From Bacillota bacterium (lineage in GTDB: Bacteria; Bacillota; Clostridia; Christensenellales; Aristaeellaceae): 64,000 bases of DNA. Each line of letters starts with the position of its first letter. Position 1 is the stretch's first letter. The notes below the pieces were generated by a model that was not told the DNA's origin, did no database searches, and worked only from the letters and a program-made list of their open reading frames with translations. The stretch lies in assembly GCA_023416655.1 (NCBI GenBank), contig JAEZHK010000011.1:1-64000 (forward strand), in the 5' to 3' direction. Position numbers and translations under genes: made by a program. Positions 56,248-63,996 of this stretch are shown here, piece by piece.

Positions 56248-57732
56248 ATGGACAAGCAACAGGTGAAGGAACGCCTGCTTAAGGCCGGGCTGACCTTCTT
56301 CCTCGGCCCGCATACGTGCGATTTTTTATCGGAGCACATGCCCTGCGGCGAGTTGGTCCTGAGCCATTCCCCCCTGACGAGGGTGGAAGCGGCGGAGGAG
56401 GGCAGCAGGGGGCTGTGGCTCCTGGGCGACTACGTGGATGCCCACGCGGAATACGCGCCCGGCGATATCGCGCGGAGCGTGCTGCGCGCGTCCCGGAATA
56501 TTGATTCCCTTCGCGACAATTGCGAGCGTCTGGCGGGCAAATTCGTCGCCATCGCTCGGTTTCCCGAAGGCTTCTTCGTATTCAACGACGCGTTCGCGCT
56601 GTTCCCGGTTCATTACAGCTTCCCGGAGGGCAAAGCGCCCTGCGCGTCCTCGCTGGAGTACCTGCTGGCCAAGGAACTGGGCCTGCCCCTTTCCAAGGAG
56701 GCGGCGCGCATCCTTCGCCACGCCGAGCCCGGCATGCCGCTGCCCGGCGACCTGGACCGGTATGAGGGTTCCAGGTTCCTGCTCGCCAACCACATGCTGG
56801 ACCTCACAAACCGCGCCTGCAAACGCTTTTTTCCGGCGGGCCGTTCGTTTCAATCGACCGCCGCGGAGGCCGCGAAAAAGACCGTCGAGCTCACCGGCAA
56901 CATCATCCGGCAATACGGCGCAGAGGGCGACGCCCTCTGCCCGCTGACGGGCGGGTGGGACAGCCGCCTGGTCCTGTCGCTGCTCTTGCACAACCACGCG
57001 ACTGTCGCCTGCTACACCACGATCAAGCCCCACTTCACGGAGAAGCACGGCGACGTGTGGGTGCCGCGGGAGATCACAAAGCAGCGGAACATCCCCTATT
57101 CGGGCATTCAGGATACCCCGCCCACCCATGAGACACAGGATTTCGTCGAGGAACTCTTCGGCCACCGCCGCTACGCCCAGATCCAGTCGACGCACGAGGC
57201 GCACTGGCCGGGTATGATCCGGGTCGGGGGCGACATCATCGACCAGATCGGCAAGAGCGCCATCGGCAGCTACCTGCCGGGCTTTCTGGCGGTGCCCAGC
57301 TTCTTCCTGTGCAAGTCCCACACCTACTCCCTCTCGGCCTGGCGGCACACCGCGCGCTGGTGCCGAAAGGCCGACGTTTCAAAAAGCAGTCTGACCCGGT
57401 ATGAGCTCTACGCCTGGGAGCACCGCGCCGGGCGTTGGGTGTCGCTGACGGGCAGCGTGCTGGCGGTGCTCGGCGTGCGGGAGATCAACCTCTTCAACTG
57501 CAGGGAACTGATGAACGCCTGGGTCGGCGTCCCGCGGAAGGATCGGATCCACGACCGGATCCATCAGGAGGTCTTCAAGATCACCGCGCCGGAACTTCTG
57601 GACATCCCCTTCAACCCGGGCGTCAACACCAGCCGGATCAAGCAGATCCCGGTGTTGTTCTGGGCGGGCACCTACACCAAATATTTCCGCATGATGGCGA
57701 AATTCTGGCTTCGGGGCAGGCAAGGCGGCTGA
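56248..57732 (+). CDS. asparagine-synthase-like PP-loop protein with a degenerate amidotransferase domain
   Basis: Protein of 494 aa. The C-terminal part (aa ~205-494) is an asparagine-synthase-type ATP pyrophosphatase domain: PP-loop LTGGWDSRLVLSLLL at aa ~232 (consensus SGGxDS, here TGGWDS). The N-terminal ~170 residues are arranged like a class II amidotransferase (LAGKFVAIARFPEGFFVFND, then SSLEYLLAKELGLPL) but no Cys2 nucleophile is present, so glutamine hydrolysis is not expected. Such proteins are found in polysaccharide and peptide-modification loci. The next gene is a CapD-type sugar epimerase, which favours a role in amidating or ligating an envelope component. AAAGGGAGACCCAAACG precedes the ATG. 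Confidence 0.75.
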   Translation: MDKQQVKERLLKAGLTFFLGPHTCDFLSEHMPCGELVLSHSPLTRVEAAEEGSRGLWLLGDYVDAHAEYAPGDIARSVLRASRNIDSLRDNCERLAGKFVAIARFPEGFFVFNDAFALFPVHYSFPEGKAPCASSLEYLLAKELGLPLSKEAARILRHAEPGMPLPGDLDRYEGSRFLLANHMLDLTNRACKRFFPAGRSFQSTAAEAAKKTVELTGNIIRQYGAEGDALCPLTGGWDSRLVLSLLLHNHATVACYTTIKPHFTEKHGDVWVPREITKQRNIPYSGIQDTPPTHETQDFVEELFGHRRYAQIQSTHEAHWPGMIRVGGDIIDQIGKSAIGSYLPGFLAVPSFFLCKSHTYSLSAWRHTARWCRKADVSKSSLTRYELYAWEHRAGRWVSLTGSVLAVLGVREINLFNCRELMNAWVGVPRKDRIHDRIHQEVFKITAPELLDIPFNPGVNTSRIKQIPVLFWAGTYTKYFRMMAKFWLRGRQGG

Positions 57733-57823
57733 AGGCGATGGATGCGGGAGCCTCTCGGGTTCCTGCGCCCTCACTTTCCACCGATTGCATGCCGCCGCCA
57801 CAGGGTCAATTCCGCTTAAACGG

Positions 57824-57852
57824 TTGCCTGCACACTCGGAATATGGTATAAT
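57824..57852 (+). promoter_or_regulatory. sigma-A promoter of the CapD-type gene
   Basis: TTGCCT (57824-57829), 17-nt spacer, TATAAT (57847-57852). It lies 58 nt before the start codon, so this gene can be expressed apart from the preceding one. Confidence 0.75.
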
Positions 57853-57909
57853 GGTAATGCATATGTTAAGAATAATAATGCCCAGCCGGGTACAAGGAGA
57901 GCCGTGTCC

Positions 57910-59817
57910 ATGAACAAGGGATTCTCCGGCGAAAAAATGCGGTCCATCGGCTTCCTCGTCGCGCAGCTTCTGTTCGACGCCGTGATCATCAACCTCTCGC
58001 TGCTGCTCTCGATGCAGATGCGCTACGAGCCCAGCGTACCGCTGTACCAGCTGCGCATCTTCTCCAACCTCTGGCCGTTCATGACGGCGCTGGGGCTTGC
58101 GTCGTTCTACGTGACAAAAATGTACAAGACCCTTTGGCGCTACGCCAGCGTGGGCGACGCGCTGCACATCGCGATGGGCACGGGCCTGGCGATGGCCTCC
58201 ACGATGGCCTTCGGCATGGTGGCGGACCTCTTCATGAAGCCGAACCTCCTTTTGATGGGCTCGAAAAGCGTCTACCCGATCGCGTGGCTGCTGCTTCTTA
58301 TGATGTCGGGCGCGCAGCGCTTCGGCGTCAGGCTGGTCAACCAGATCGGCGTCACGAACCGCGCGCTCAAAAAAGAGGGCTGCACCCGGATCATGGTGGT
58401 GGGCGCGGGCTGGGCCGGCGCGAGCCTGATCCGGGAGCTCAACGCCCGCGGCTTCCGCGACGGACTGCCGGTGGTCGCCGTGGACGACGACCCGGCCAAG
58501 GCGAACACCCGCATCATGGGCATCCCGATTTTAAAGGGCATCGAGAACATCCCCCGTTACGTGGAAAAATACCAGGTCAACGAAATCGTCATCGCGATCC
58601 CGTCGGCTTCGCTCGCCCAGCGCAAGCAGATCCTGGACATCTGCACGCAGACCGGCTGCAAACTGAAGCTGATGCCCACCCTCCGGGACGTAACCGGCAA
58701 GACCGAAAAAATCGGCGAGACCCGGGACGTCAACATCGCGGACCTTCTGTGCCGCGAAGAGGTGCACCTCGACATGGGCGCGATCAGCGCCTTCCTCAAG
58801 GACCGGGTGGTGCTGGTGACCGGCGGCGGCGGCTCCATCGGCTCGGAATTGTGCCGCCAGATCGCGCGCTTTGAGCCAAAGCGGCTCGTCATCTTCGGCA
58901 TCTACGAAAACAACGCCTACGAGCTGGCCAATGAGCTCGGCGCGAAATACGGCAAGACCCTCCCGCTGACGGTGCTGATCGGCTCGGTGCGCGACATGAA
59001 CCGGCTCGAACAGGTATTTGACGAGATCCGGCCCGAGGTGGTGTTCCACGCGGCCGCCCACAAACACGTGCCGCTGATGGAGTTCAGCCCCGCCGAGGCG
59101 GTCAAGAACAACGTCTTCGGCACCTACAACGTGGCCTGCTGCGCCGACAAGTACGGCGTCAAGCGCATGGTCACGCTGTCCACCGACAAGGCCGTCAACC
59201 CCACCAACGTCATGGGCGCGACCAAGCGCGTGACCGAGATGATCCTGCAGTGGATGGCCGGGCGGTCCAAGACGAAGTACATGGCGGTCCGGTTCGGGAA
59301 TGTCTTAGGTTCGAACGGCAGCGTCATCCCGCTCTTCATGCAGCAGATCGCGCGGGGCGGCCCGGTGACTGTGACCCACCCGGAGATCACCCGCTACTTC
59401 ATGACCATCCCCGAAGCCTCGCAGCTGGTATTGCAGGCGGCCTCCATCGGCGAGAGCGGCAACATCTTCGTATTGGACATGGGTACGCCGGTTAAGATCG
59501 CGGACCTGGCGAGAAACCTCATCCGCCTGAGCGGCCTCCGGCCCGACGAGGACGTCAAGATCAACTTCTGCGGCCTGCGCCCCGGCGAGAAACTGTATGA
59601 GGAACTGATGCTCACCGAGGAAGCCGAGACGCTGGACGACACCCGCTTTGAAAAGATCAACGTGCTGCGCCCGGTGGTGATCGACCCCTCCTTTGAGGAT
59701 AAACTCCGCGCGCTCGAGTCCTGCGCGGCCTCGGACCCCGCGTCCGTCCGCGACGCGCTCAAGGATCTCGTCCCCACCTTCAAGGAAGAGTCCCAGAGCC
59801 AGCAGGCAACGGCGTAA
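57910..59817 (+). CDS. membrane nucleoside-diphosphate-sugar epimerase/dehydratase (CapD/WbpM type)
   Basis: Makes modified UDP-sugars (4,6-dehydratase/5-epimerase reactions on UDP-GlcNAc) for surface polysaccharide or glycoprotein; 635 aa. Four N-terminal transmembrane helices (aa ~10-135) precede a first Rossmann-like domain (MVVGAGWAGASLIREL) and a catalytic extended SDR domain (VLVTGGGGSIGSELCRQ at aa ~300). The active-site region has TDKAVNPTNVMGATKRVTE, in which the usual Tyr of YxxxK is replaced by Met, as in the WbpM/CapD group. AGGAG lies 10 nt before the ATG; a GTG two codons upstream is possible. FH copy L follows the stop. Confidence 0.93.
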   Translation: MNKGFSGEKMRSIGFLVAQLLFDAVIINLSLLLSMQMRYEPSVPLYQLRIFSNLWPFMTALGLASFYVTKMYKTLWRYASVGDALHIAMGTGLAMASTMAFGMVADLFMKPNLLLMGSKSVYPIAWLLLLMMSGAQRFGVRLVNQIGVTNRALKKEGCTRIMVVGAGWAGASLIRELNARGFRDGLPVVAVDDDPAKANTRIMGIPILKGIENIPRYVEKYQVNEIVIAIPSASLAQRKQILDICTQTGCKLKLMPTLRDVTGKTEKIGETRDVNIADLLCREEVHLDMGAISAFLKDRVVLVTGGGGSIGSELCRQIARFEPKRLVIFGIYENNAYELANELGAKYGKTLPLTVLIGSVRDMNRLEQVFDEIRPEVVFHAAAHKHVPLMEFSPAEAVKNNVFGTYNVACCADKYGVKRMVTLSTDKAVNPTNVMGATKRVTEMILQWMAGRSKTKYMAVRFGNVLGSNGSVIPLFMQQIARGGPVTVTHPEITRYFMTIPEASQLVLQAASIGESGNIFVLDMGTPVKIADLARNLIRLSGLRPDEDVKINFCGLRPGEKLYEELMLTEEAETLDDTRFEKINVLRPVVIDPSFEDKLRALESCAASDPASVRDALKDLVPTFKEESQSQQATA

Positions 59818-59818
59818 A

Positions 59819-60000
59819 GGCATTGAAAACCCCCGAGGGTTTTTCAATGCGTAGGAAGAAGTTCTGCGTGATCCTGAAATTCTCTGGAATTTCCGGGCGG
59901 CTCACTGACTTAAGGTATTATTTCATCTCCCAGTGTGCGCACTGAGAGATGAAACAGTTTCCGGCGCACAGGTCGCCGGAAACTATTGAAGCAAGAATGT
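59819..60000 (+). repeat. FH element, copy L
   Basis: Starts 1 nt after the CapD-type stop. Hairpin 1 GCATTGAAAACCC / GGGTTTTTCAATGC. Hairpin 2 lower stem partly mismatched (GTGATCC / GGCTCAC), CGGGC bulge kept. Hairpin 3 TTTCATCTCCCAGTG / CACTGAGAGATGAAA, another covarying stem. Hairpin 4 GTTTCCGGCG / CGCCGGAAAC. Tail decayed (TGAAGCAAGAATG). Confidence 0.9.
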
Positions 60001-60086
60001 CGTCCTCAGAATGCGATAGCGAGGCTGTTTCACCCCCGCCATCACCGGGTAGCTAAGGAACACAACAAATGCGAGGAGGGTCGGCC

Positions 60087-60836
60087 ATGCGGCTGATTTC
60101 CTGGAACGTCAACGGCATCCGCGCCTGCGCGGGAAAGGGCTTTCTGGAGAGCGTCAACGCGCTGGACGCGGACGTGATTTGCCTGCAGGAGGTCAAGGCG
60201 AAGGAGGAGCAGGTTGAAATCCAGCTCCCCGGCTATACCCGGGTGATCCACAGCGCCGACAAGCCCGGCTACTCGGGCACGGCGGTCTTCTCCCGGGTGC
60301 CCCACGGCGAGCCGCGCTTTGGCATGGGCGTCGACCTCCACGACCACGAAGGCCGACTGATCACCCTGGACATGGGCGAATTTTTCCTGGTCAACTGCTA
60401 CACGCCCAACTCGCAGCGCGGGCTGACGCGGCTCGATTACCGCATGCAGTGGGAGGACGACTTCCGCACGTACCTCGGCAAGCTGGATGAGGTAAAGCCG
60501 GTGGTGCTGTGCGGCGACCTCAACGTCGCCCATCAGGAGATCGACATCAAAAACGCCAAGTCCAACCACATGAACGCGGGCTTCACCGACGAGGAGCGCG
60601 AAAAATTCACGCTGCTGCTTCAGAGCGGCTTTGTCGACAGCTTCCGCCACCTGTACCCGGACCGGAAGGACGCCTATTCGTGGTGGAGCTACTTTGGAAA
60701 CGCGCGCGCCTCCAACGTCGGCTGGCGCATCGACTACTTTGTGGTCTCCCGGAAGCTCAAAGATGCCATCCGGGATGCGGCCATCCACCCAAACGTCTTC
60801 GGCTCCGACCACTGTCCCGTGGAACTGACGCTGTAG
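60087..60836 (+). CDS. xth: exodeoxyribonuclease III (AP endonuclease)
   Basis: Mg-dependent AP endonuclease/3'-5' exonuclease of base-excision repair; 249 aa, normal. Motifs: ISWNVNGIRAC at the N-terminus, CLQEVKAKEEQ (metal Glu), NCYTPNSQRG and the catalytic YRMQWEDDF, CGDLNVAHQEID, then WRIDYFVVS, and SDHCPVEL at the C-terminus (His general base). All catalytic residues are present. GAGGAGGGTCGGCC precedes the ATG. It sits between FH copies L and M. Confidence 0.95.
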   Translation: MRLISWNVNGIRACAGKGFLESVNALDADVICLQEVKAKEEQVEIQLPGYTRVIHSADKPGYSGTAVFSRVPHGEPRFGMGVDLHDHEGRLITLDMGEFFLVNCYTPNSQRGLTRLDYRMQWEDDFRTYLGKLDEVKPVVLCGDLNVAHQEIDIKNAKSNHMNAGFTDEEREKFTLLLQSGFVDSFRHLYPDRKDAYSWWSYFGNARASNVGWRIDYFVVSRKLKDAIRDAAIHPNVFGSDHCPVELTL

Positions 60837-60841
60837 CGTCA

Positions 60842-61036
60842 GGCACCCAAAATCCGCCGGGCGGCTTTTGGGCGCGAAAGAGGAGGACTGCGTGAGCCAT
60901 GAAATCCTGCGGGATTTCCGGGCGGCTCACTGACTCGCGGTATTGTTTCCACCACCAGTGTGCGCACTGGTTATGGAAACCGATTTCCGGCGCGCAGGTC
61001 GCCGGAAACGATGGAAGCCTGGGAGGACGACAAGTT
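60842..61036 (+). repeat. FH element, copy M
   Basis: Starts 5 nt after the xth stop. Hairpin 1 GCACCCAAAATCCGCC / GGCGGCTTTTGGGCGC. Hairpin 2 GTGAGCC / GGCTCAC, inner GAAATCC / GGATTTC, CGGGC bulge. Hairpin 3 core CCAGTGTGCGCACTGG. Hairpin 4 TTTCCGGCG / CGCCGGAAA. Tail GGAAGCCTGGGAGGACGAC is altered by a small insertion. Confidence 0.92.
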
Positions 61037-61139
61037 GACCCCGTGGTGGTTTCGCCGCGGGGGTTTTTCTTTGCCCCTATCCGGCGCTTTCTTCCAAAAA
61101 AATTGCATAATTTGGTGTTTAGGCGCAAAGGCTACACCC

Positions 61140-61628
61140 ATGGTTGTGTATGTCTGGACGGCGTTTTTGATGATGCTCTACGCGGCCAACCTGCCGCTCA
61201 AACTGGTTGTCGACGTGGATACCACACGCGACGAACCGCTGCAGGTGGGCGTGGGCGTTTTTGTGCGTCCGAAAAAGCTGCACGAGCCGAAGAAGCGTTC
61301 GGGCAAGACGCACATTCCCGCTATTTCGCGGTCCGCCGTTTTTCGCTCTATTGTATACGTCTTCCGGCACACGCAATTTCAAGGCAAAGCCAGCCTGTGC
61401 GCCGGCGACGCCGCGCTGACCGCGATTCTATCCGGCGCGCTGATGGCGCTGACACTGGGCAAAGTGCACGTAACGCCCGATTTTTCCGACGGACCGCTCC
61501 GTTTGCGGTTTAGCGGGATGTTGTCGATCAAACCCGGGCATATTATGGGCGTCGCACTCGTCTGGGCGCGCAATGAAATCAGCGGGAGGATCAATGCATG
61601 GAAAAGCATGCGATCGAGAGCATTATGA
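61140..61628 (+). CDS. DUF2953 (YtfI-like) protein
   Basis: Protein of 162 aa, most likely the partner of GerW: in Bacillus the ytfI gene (DUF2953) precedes ytfJ/gerW. The N-terminus is a hydrophobic segment (VVYVWTAFLMMLYAANLPL). The middle contains basic stretches (RPKKLHEPKKRSGK), then VFRHTQFQGKASLCAGDAALTAILSG and PDFSDGPLRLRFSG. Typical DUF2953 proteins are ~200-220 aa, so this one is short. It has only a moderate ribosome site (AAAGG 8 nt before ATG). It overlaps the gerW start by 31 nt, so the two are coupled. Confidence 0.7.
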   Translation: MVVYVWTAFLMMLYAANLPLKLVVDVDTTRDEPLQVGVGVFVRPKKLHEPKKRSGKTHIPAISRSAVFRSIVYVFRHTQFQGKASLCAGDAALTAILSGALMALTLGKVHVTPDFSDGPLRLRFSGMLSIKPGHIMGVALVWARNEISGRINAWKSMRSRAL

Positions 61629-62134
61629 CCGCCACCATGGAGAGTATCCGCGACATGGTGGACGTCAATACCGTCATCGGCGAGCCGGTCACCGCCAACG
61701 ACGGCACGACGATCATCCCCATCTCCAGGGTCAGCTTCGGGTTTGTCGCCGGCGGCGGCGAGTATGAGCTGGCCGGCAAGAAATCCGGCGCTTCACAGGG
61801 CGGCGGAGGTGGCGGCGGTCAGATCGGCCACGGCGGTCAGAACGGACAGAACGGACAGGGCGGACAGGGCGGACAGAGCCAGGGCGTTCAGCAGCAGGAG
61901 TGCATGCCGTTTGCGGGCGGCGCGGGCGCGGGCGTGTCGGTGTCGCCGGTGGGCTTCCTCGTATGTAGCAGCGAGCAGGTGCGGCTGTTGCCCGCGCAGC
62001 CATACGCGCCGCTCGACCGCATCATCGAGCTGGCCCCGCAGCTGGTCTGCGACATCAAGAAATGGATGGGCAAGAAAGATCCGCATTCGCATGCCCACCA
62101 TGAATCCGAGCCGCCCACCGGCCAGCTGGACTAA
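61598..62134 (+). CDS. gerW: GerW (YtfJ) family sporulation protein
   Basis: Spore protein needed in Bacillus for a normal germination response; 178 aa. The core has MTATMESIRDMVDVNTVIGEPV, TIIPISRVSFGFVAGGGEY, and GVSVSPVGFLVCSSEQVRLLP with DRIIELAPQLV at the end. Between them lies an unusually long Gly/Gln/Asn insert (aa ~70-98, GQNGQNGQGGQGGQ repeats) coded by short tandem repeats. The C-terminus is His-rich (DPHSHAHHE). GGGAGGATCAATGC precedes the ATG. A family-2 repeat follows the stop. Confidence 0.92.
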   Translation: MEKHAIESIMTATMESIRDMVDVNTVIGEPVTANDGTTIIPISRVSFGFVAGGGEYELAGKKSGASQGGGGGGGQIGHGGQNGQNGQGGQGGQSQGVQQQECMPFAGGAGAGVSVSPVGFLVCSSEQVRLLPAQPYAPLDRIIELAPQLVCDIKKWMGKKDPHSHAHHESEPPTGQLD

Positions 62135-62149
62135 GGCCGGAAGACCGGG

Positions 62150-62222
62150 GAACGCCGGGGGCTCTGCCCCCGGACCCCCGCAAGGGGGATGATCCCCCTT
62201 GACCCCACACAGAAGGGTAGAA
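62150..62222 (+). repeat. palindromic repeat, family 2, copy 4
   Basis: CCGGGGGCTCTGCCCCCGG, ACCCCCGC, AAGGGGGATGATCCCCCTT, GACCCCACACAGAAGGG. It lies 16 nt after the gerW stop. Confidence 0.8.
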
Positions 62223-62281
62223 TAGAAAACATGCGACTGCGTTCTTATCTCCCGAGAGTCCGGGGGGAGCAGCCGATTTTT

Positions 62282-62325
62282 AGGCAACCGGAAGCCGACG
62301 CGGCCGCCGGTTGCCTGTTCCTTTA
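62282..62325 (+). terminator. intrinsic terminator of ytfI-gerW
   Basis: AGGCAACCGG / CCGGTTGCCT stem with inner GCCG-rich loop, followed by GTTCCTTTAT. Confidence 0.7.
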
Positions 62326-62337
62326 TCCAGATTACCA

Positions 62338-62366
62338 TTGCCGATGGAAACCGCCCATGCTATAAT
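62338..62366 (+). promoter_or_regulatory. sigma-A promoter of the RbsD/FucU gene
   Basis: TTGCCG (62338-62343), 17-nt spacer, TATAAT (62361-62366) with TGC just before it. Start codon 36 nt downstream. Confidence 0.75.
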
Positions 62367-62401
62367 ATGACAGGTATATCAATGGAAGGGCGTGTATTTG
62401 A

Positions 62402-62827
62402 ATGCTGAAGGGCATTTCTCCGGTTCTCTCCCCGGAACTGCTCAAAATTCTGATGGAAATGGGTCATGGCGATGAGCTGGTGATCGGGGACGGCAACTTC
62501 CCCGCCGCGTCGATGGCAAAGCGCCTGGTGCGGCTGGACGGCCACGGCGTCCCGGAAATTCTGGACGCGATCATGCAGCTGTTCCCGCTGGACACCTTTG
62601 TGGAGCGCCCGGTGGGGCTGATGCAGGTGGTGCCCGGCGACGATACCGTGCCGGTCATCTGGGAAGACTACAAGCGCATCATCGCCAAGTACGAGGGCGA
62701 GGTCGGCATCGAGGAAGTCGAGCGCTTCGCGTTCTACGACAGGGCCCGCGAGGCCTACTGCTGCGTCGCCACCGGCGAACGAGCGCTGTACGCCAACATC
62801 ATCCTTAAAAAAGGCGTCGTAATCTGA
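62402..62827 (+). CDS. RbsD/FucU family sugar mutarotase
   Basis: Interconverts anomers of fucose or ribose; 141 aa, the usual length. The pattern MLKGISPVLSPELLKILMEMGHGDELVIGDGNFPA has the catalytic His in GHGDE, and YANIILKKGVV at the C-terminus is the other conserved part. FERFAFYDRAREAY-like positions (VERFAFYDRAREAYCC) are typical of FucU more than RbsD. No sugar-transport or kinase genes are next to it. It has its own promoter. The diverged FH copy O starts right after the stop. Confidence 0.92.
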   Translation: MLKGISPVLSPELLKILMEMGHGDELVIGDGNFPAASMAKRLVRLDGHGVPEILDAIMQLFPLDTFVERPVGLMQVVPGDDTVPVIWEDYKRIIAKYEGEVGIEEVERFAFYDRAREAYCCVATGERALYANIILKKGVVI

Positions 62828-63013
62828 AGGTCCATCAAATCCACCAAGGCGGATTTGATGGAGGCGCAGGCCTTGTGAAGCCAAGGCTTCACGGGCAGGC
62901 CTGCGCGCGAAGCGGTATGGGCAACCTGCGGCCGTACACGCCGCCCTCCGGTTGCCGTTAATGAATCGGGGGCTGTGGCCCCCGAACCCCCGTAAGAAGT
63001 GACGGGGGAATCC
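62828..63013 (+). repeat. FH element, copy O (highly diverged)
   Basis: Begins directly after the RbsD/FucU stop. Hairpin 1 CCATCAAATCC / GGATTTGATGG. Hairpin 2 outer GCGCAGGCC / GGCCTGCGC, inner TGAAGCC / GGCTTCA, 3' bulge CGGGCA. Hairpin 3 GGGCAACC / GGTTGCC. Hairpin 4 GGGGGC / GCCCCC. Only the architecture and the CGGGC bulge match the main family. Confidence 0.65.
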
Positions 63014-63153
63014 AAAAGACCCGAGGCGTCTTACGACGCAAGTTAACCGGAGGAATGCGTTTTGCAAAGGCCTGTCGGCGCCGCGGCCCTTCGCGGGGTG
63101 CTTGAAATTTTCCGCGCGGGGTATGTATCCGGTGGCGCGAAGGCGGTGGCCGC

Positions 63154-63975
63154 ATGGTGATCCGCTATCAGGGCACCGGCGCGTACGAGGGCATCCCGGC
63201 GATGTTCTGCTCCTGCGACACCTGCCGCGAGGCCAGGGCGACCGGCGGCGTAGAGATCCGAAGCCGCTCCGGCGCGCTGGTGGACGGCACACTCAAGCTG
63301 GACTTCCCGCCCGACGCCTACTGGCAGATGATACGCGACGGCATCGACTACGCAATGCTGACGGCGGTCCTCATCACCCACACCCACACCGACCACTACG
63401 CGGTGTGGGACCTGATGACCCGGCTGCCCCACTACGCGAACCTTCCGGGCGCGGCGCCGCTCACGGTGGTCGGAAACGAAAAGTGCGGGGAATTGCTGGC
63501 CGCGGAGCTGGTGAAAAAGCACGAGCCGGACGGCGGCGGGCGACTTACGTTTTTGCGGGCCGTGCTCCATGAACCGCTCCGGCTGGGGGATCACACCGTG
63601 ACCGCGGTGAGGGCCAACCACAAGCCCAGCGAAGAGGCGCTCAATTACGTAGTGGAGCGGGGCGGAAAGCGACTCCTCTACGCCCACGACACCGGGGAGT
63701 TCCTGCCTGCGACGGTCGGTTTCCTTAAAGGGATGGCGCTTGATTTCGTGTCGATGGACTGCACCAGCGGCCTCACCGACACCGGCGACCACCACATGGG
63801 GCTGCCCAATTGCCGACGTATGCGAGATCTTCTCGTCCGCACCGGCGCGGCCAAACCGGGCGCGGTCTTCGCGCTCAGCCACGTATCCCACAACAGCCAT
63901 GTCAGCCACGCGCGGCTTCAAGAAGCTGCCGACGGCTTTCTCGTAGCCCACGACGGCATGGAAATCCAAATTTAG
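63154..63975 (+). CDS. MBL-fold metallo-hydrolase (PhnP-like)
   Basis: Metallo-beta-lactamase-fold hydrolase of 273 aa. The metal motif is ITHTHTDHYAVWDL (HxHxDH). Later metal ligands are in RANHKPSEEALNYVV, YAHDTGEFLP and SHVSHNSHVSHARL. The N-terminus has CSCDTCREARATGG, the Cys motif seen in PhnP-type phosphodiesterases. Likely acts on a cyclic phosphodiester or related small molecule; the exact substrate is unknown. AAGGCGGTGGCCGC precedes the ATG. The next gene starts 21 nt downstream. Confidence 0.9.
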   Translation: MVIRYQGTGAYEGIPAMFCSCDTCREARATGGVEIRSRSGALVDGTLKLDFPPDAYWQMIRDGIDYAMLTAVLITHTHTDHYAVWDLMTRLPHYANLPGAAPLTVVGNEKCGELLAAELVKKHEPDGGGRLTFLRAVLHEPLRLGDHTVTAVRANHKPSEEALNYVVERGGKRLLYAHDTGEFLPATVGFLKGMALDFVSMDCTSGLTDTGDHHMGLPNCRRMRDLLVRTGAAKPGAVFALSHVSHNSHVSHARLQEAADGFLVAHDGMEIQI

Positions 63976-63996
63976 ACCCCTGAGGAGGAAGACCCC

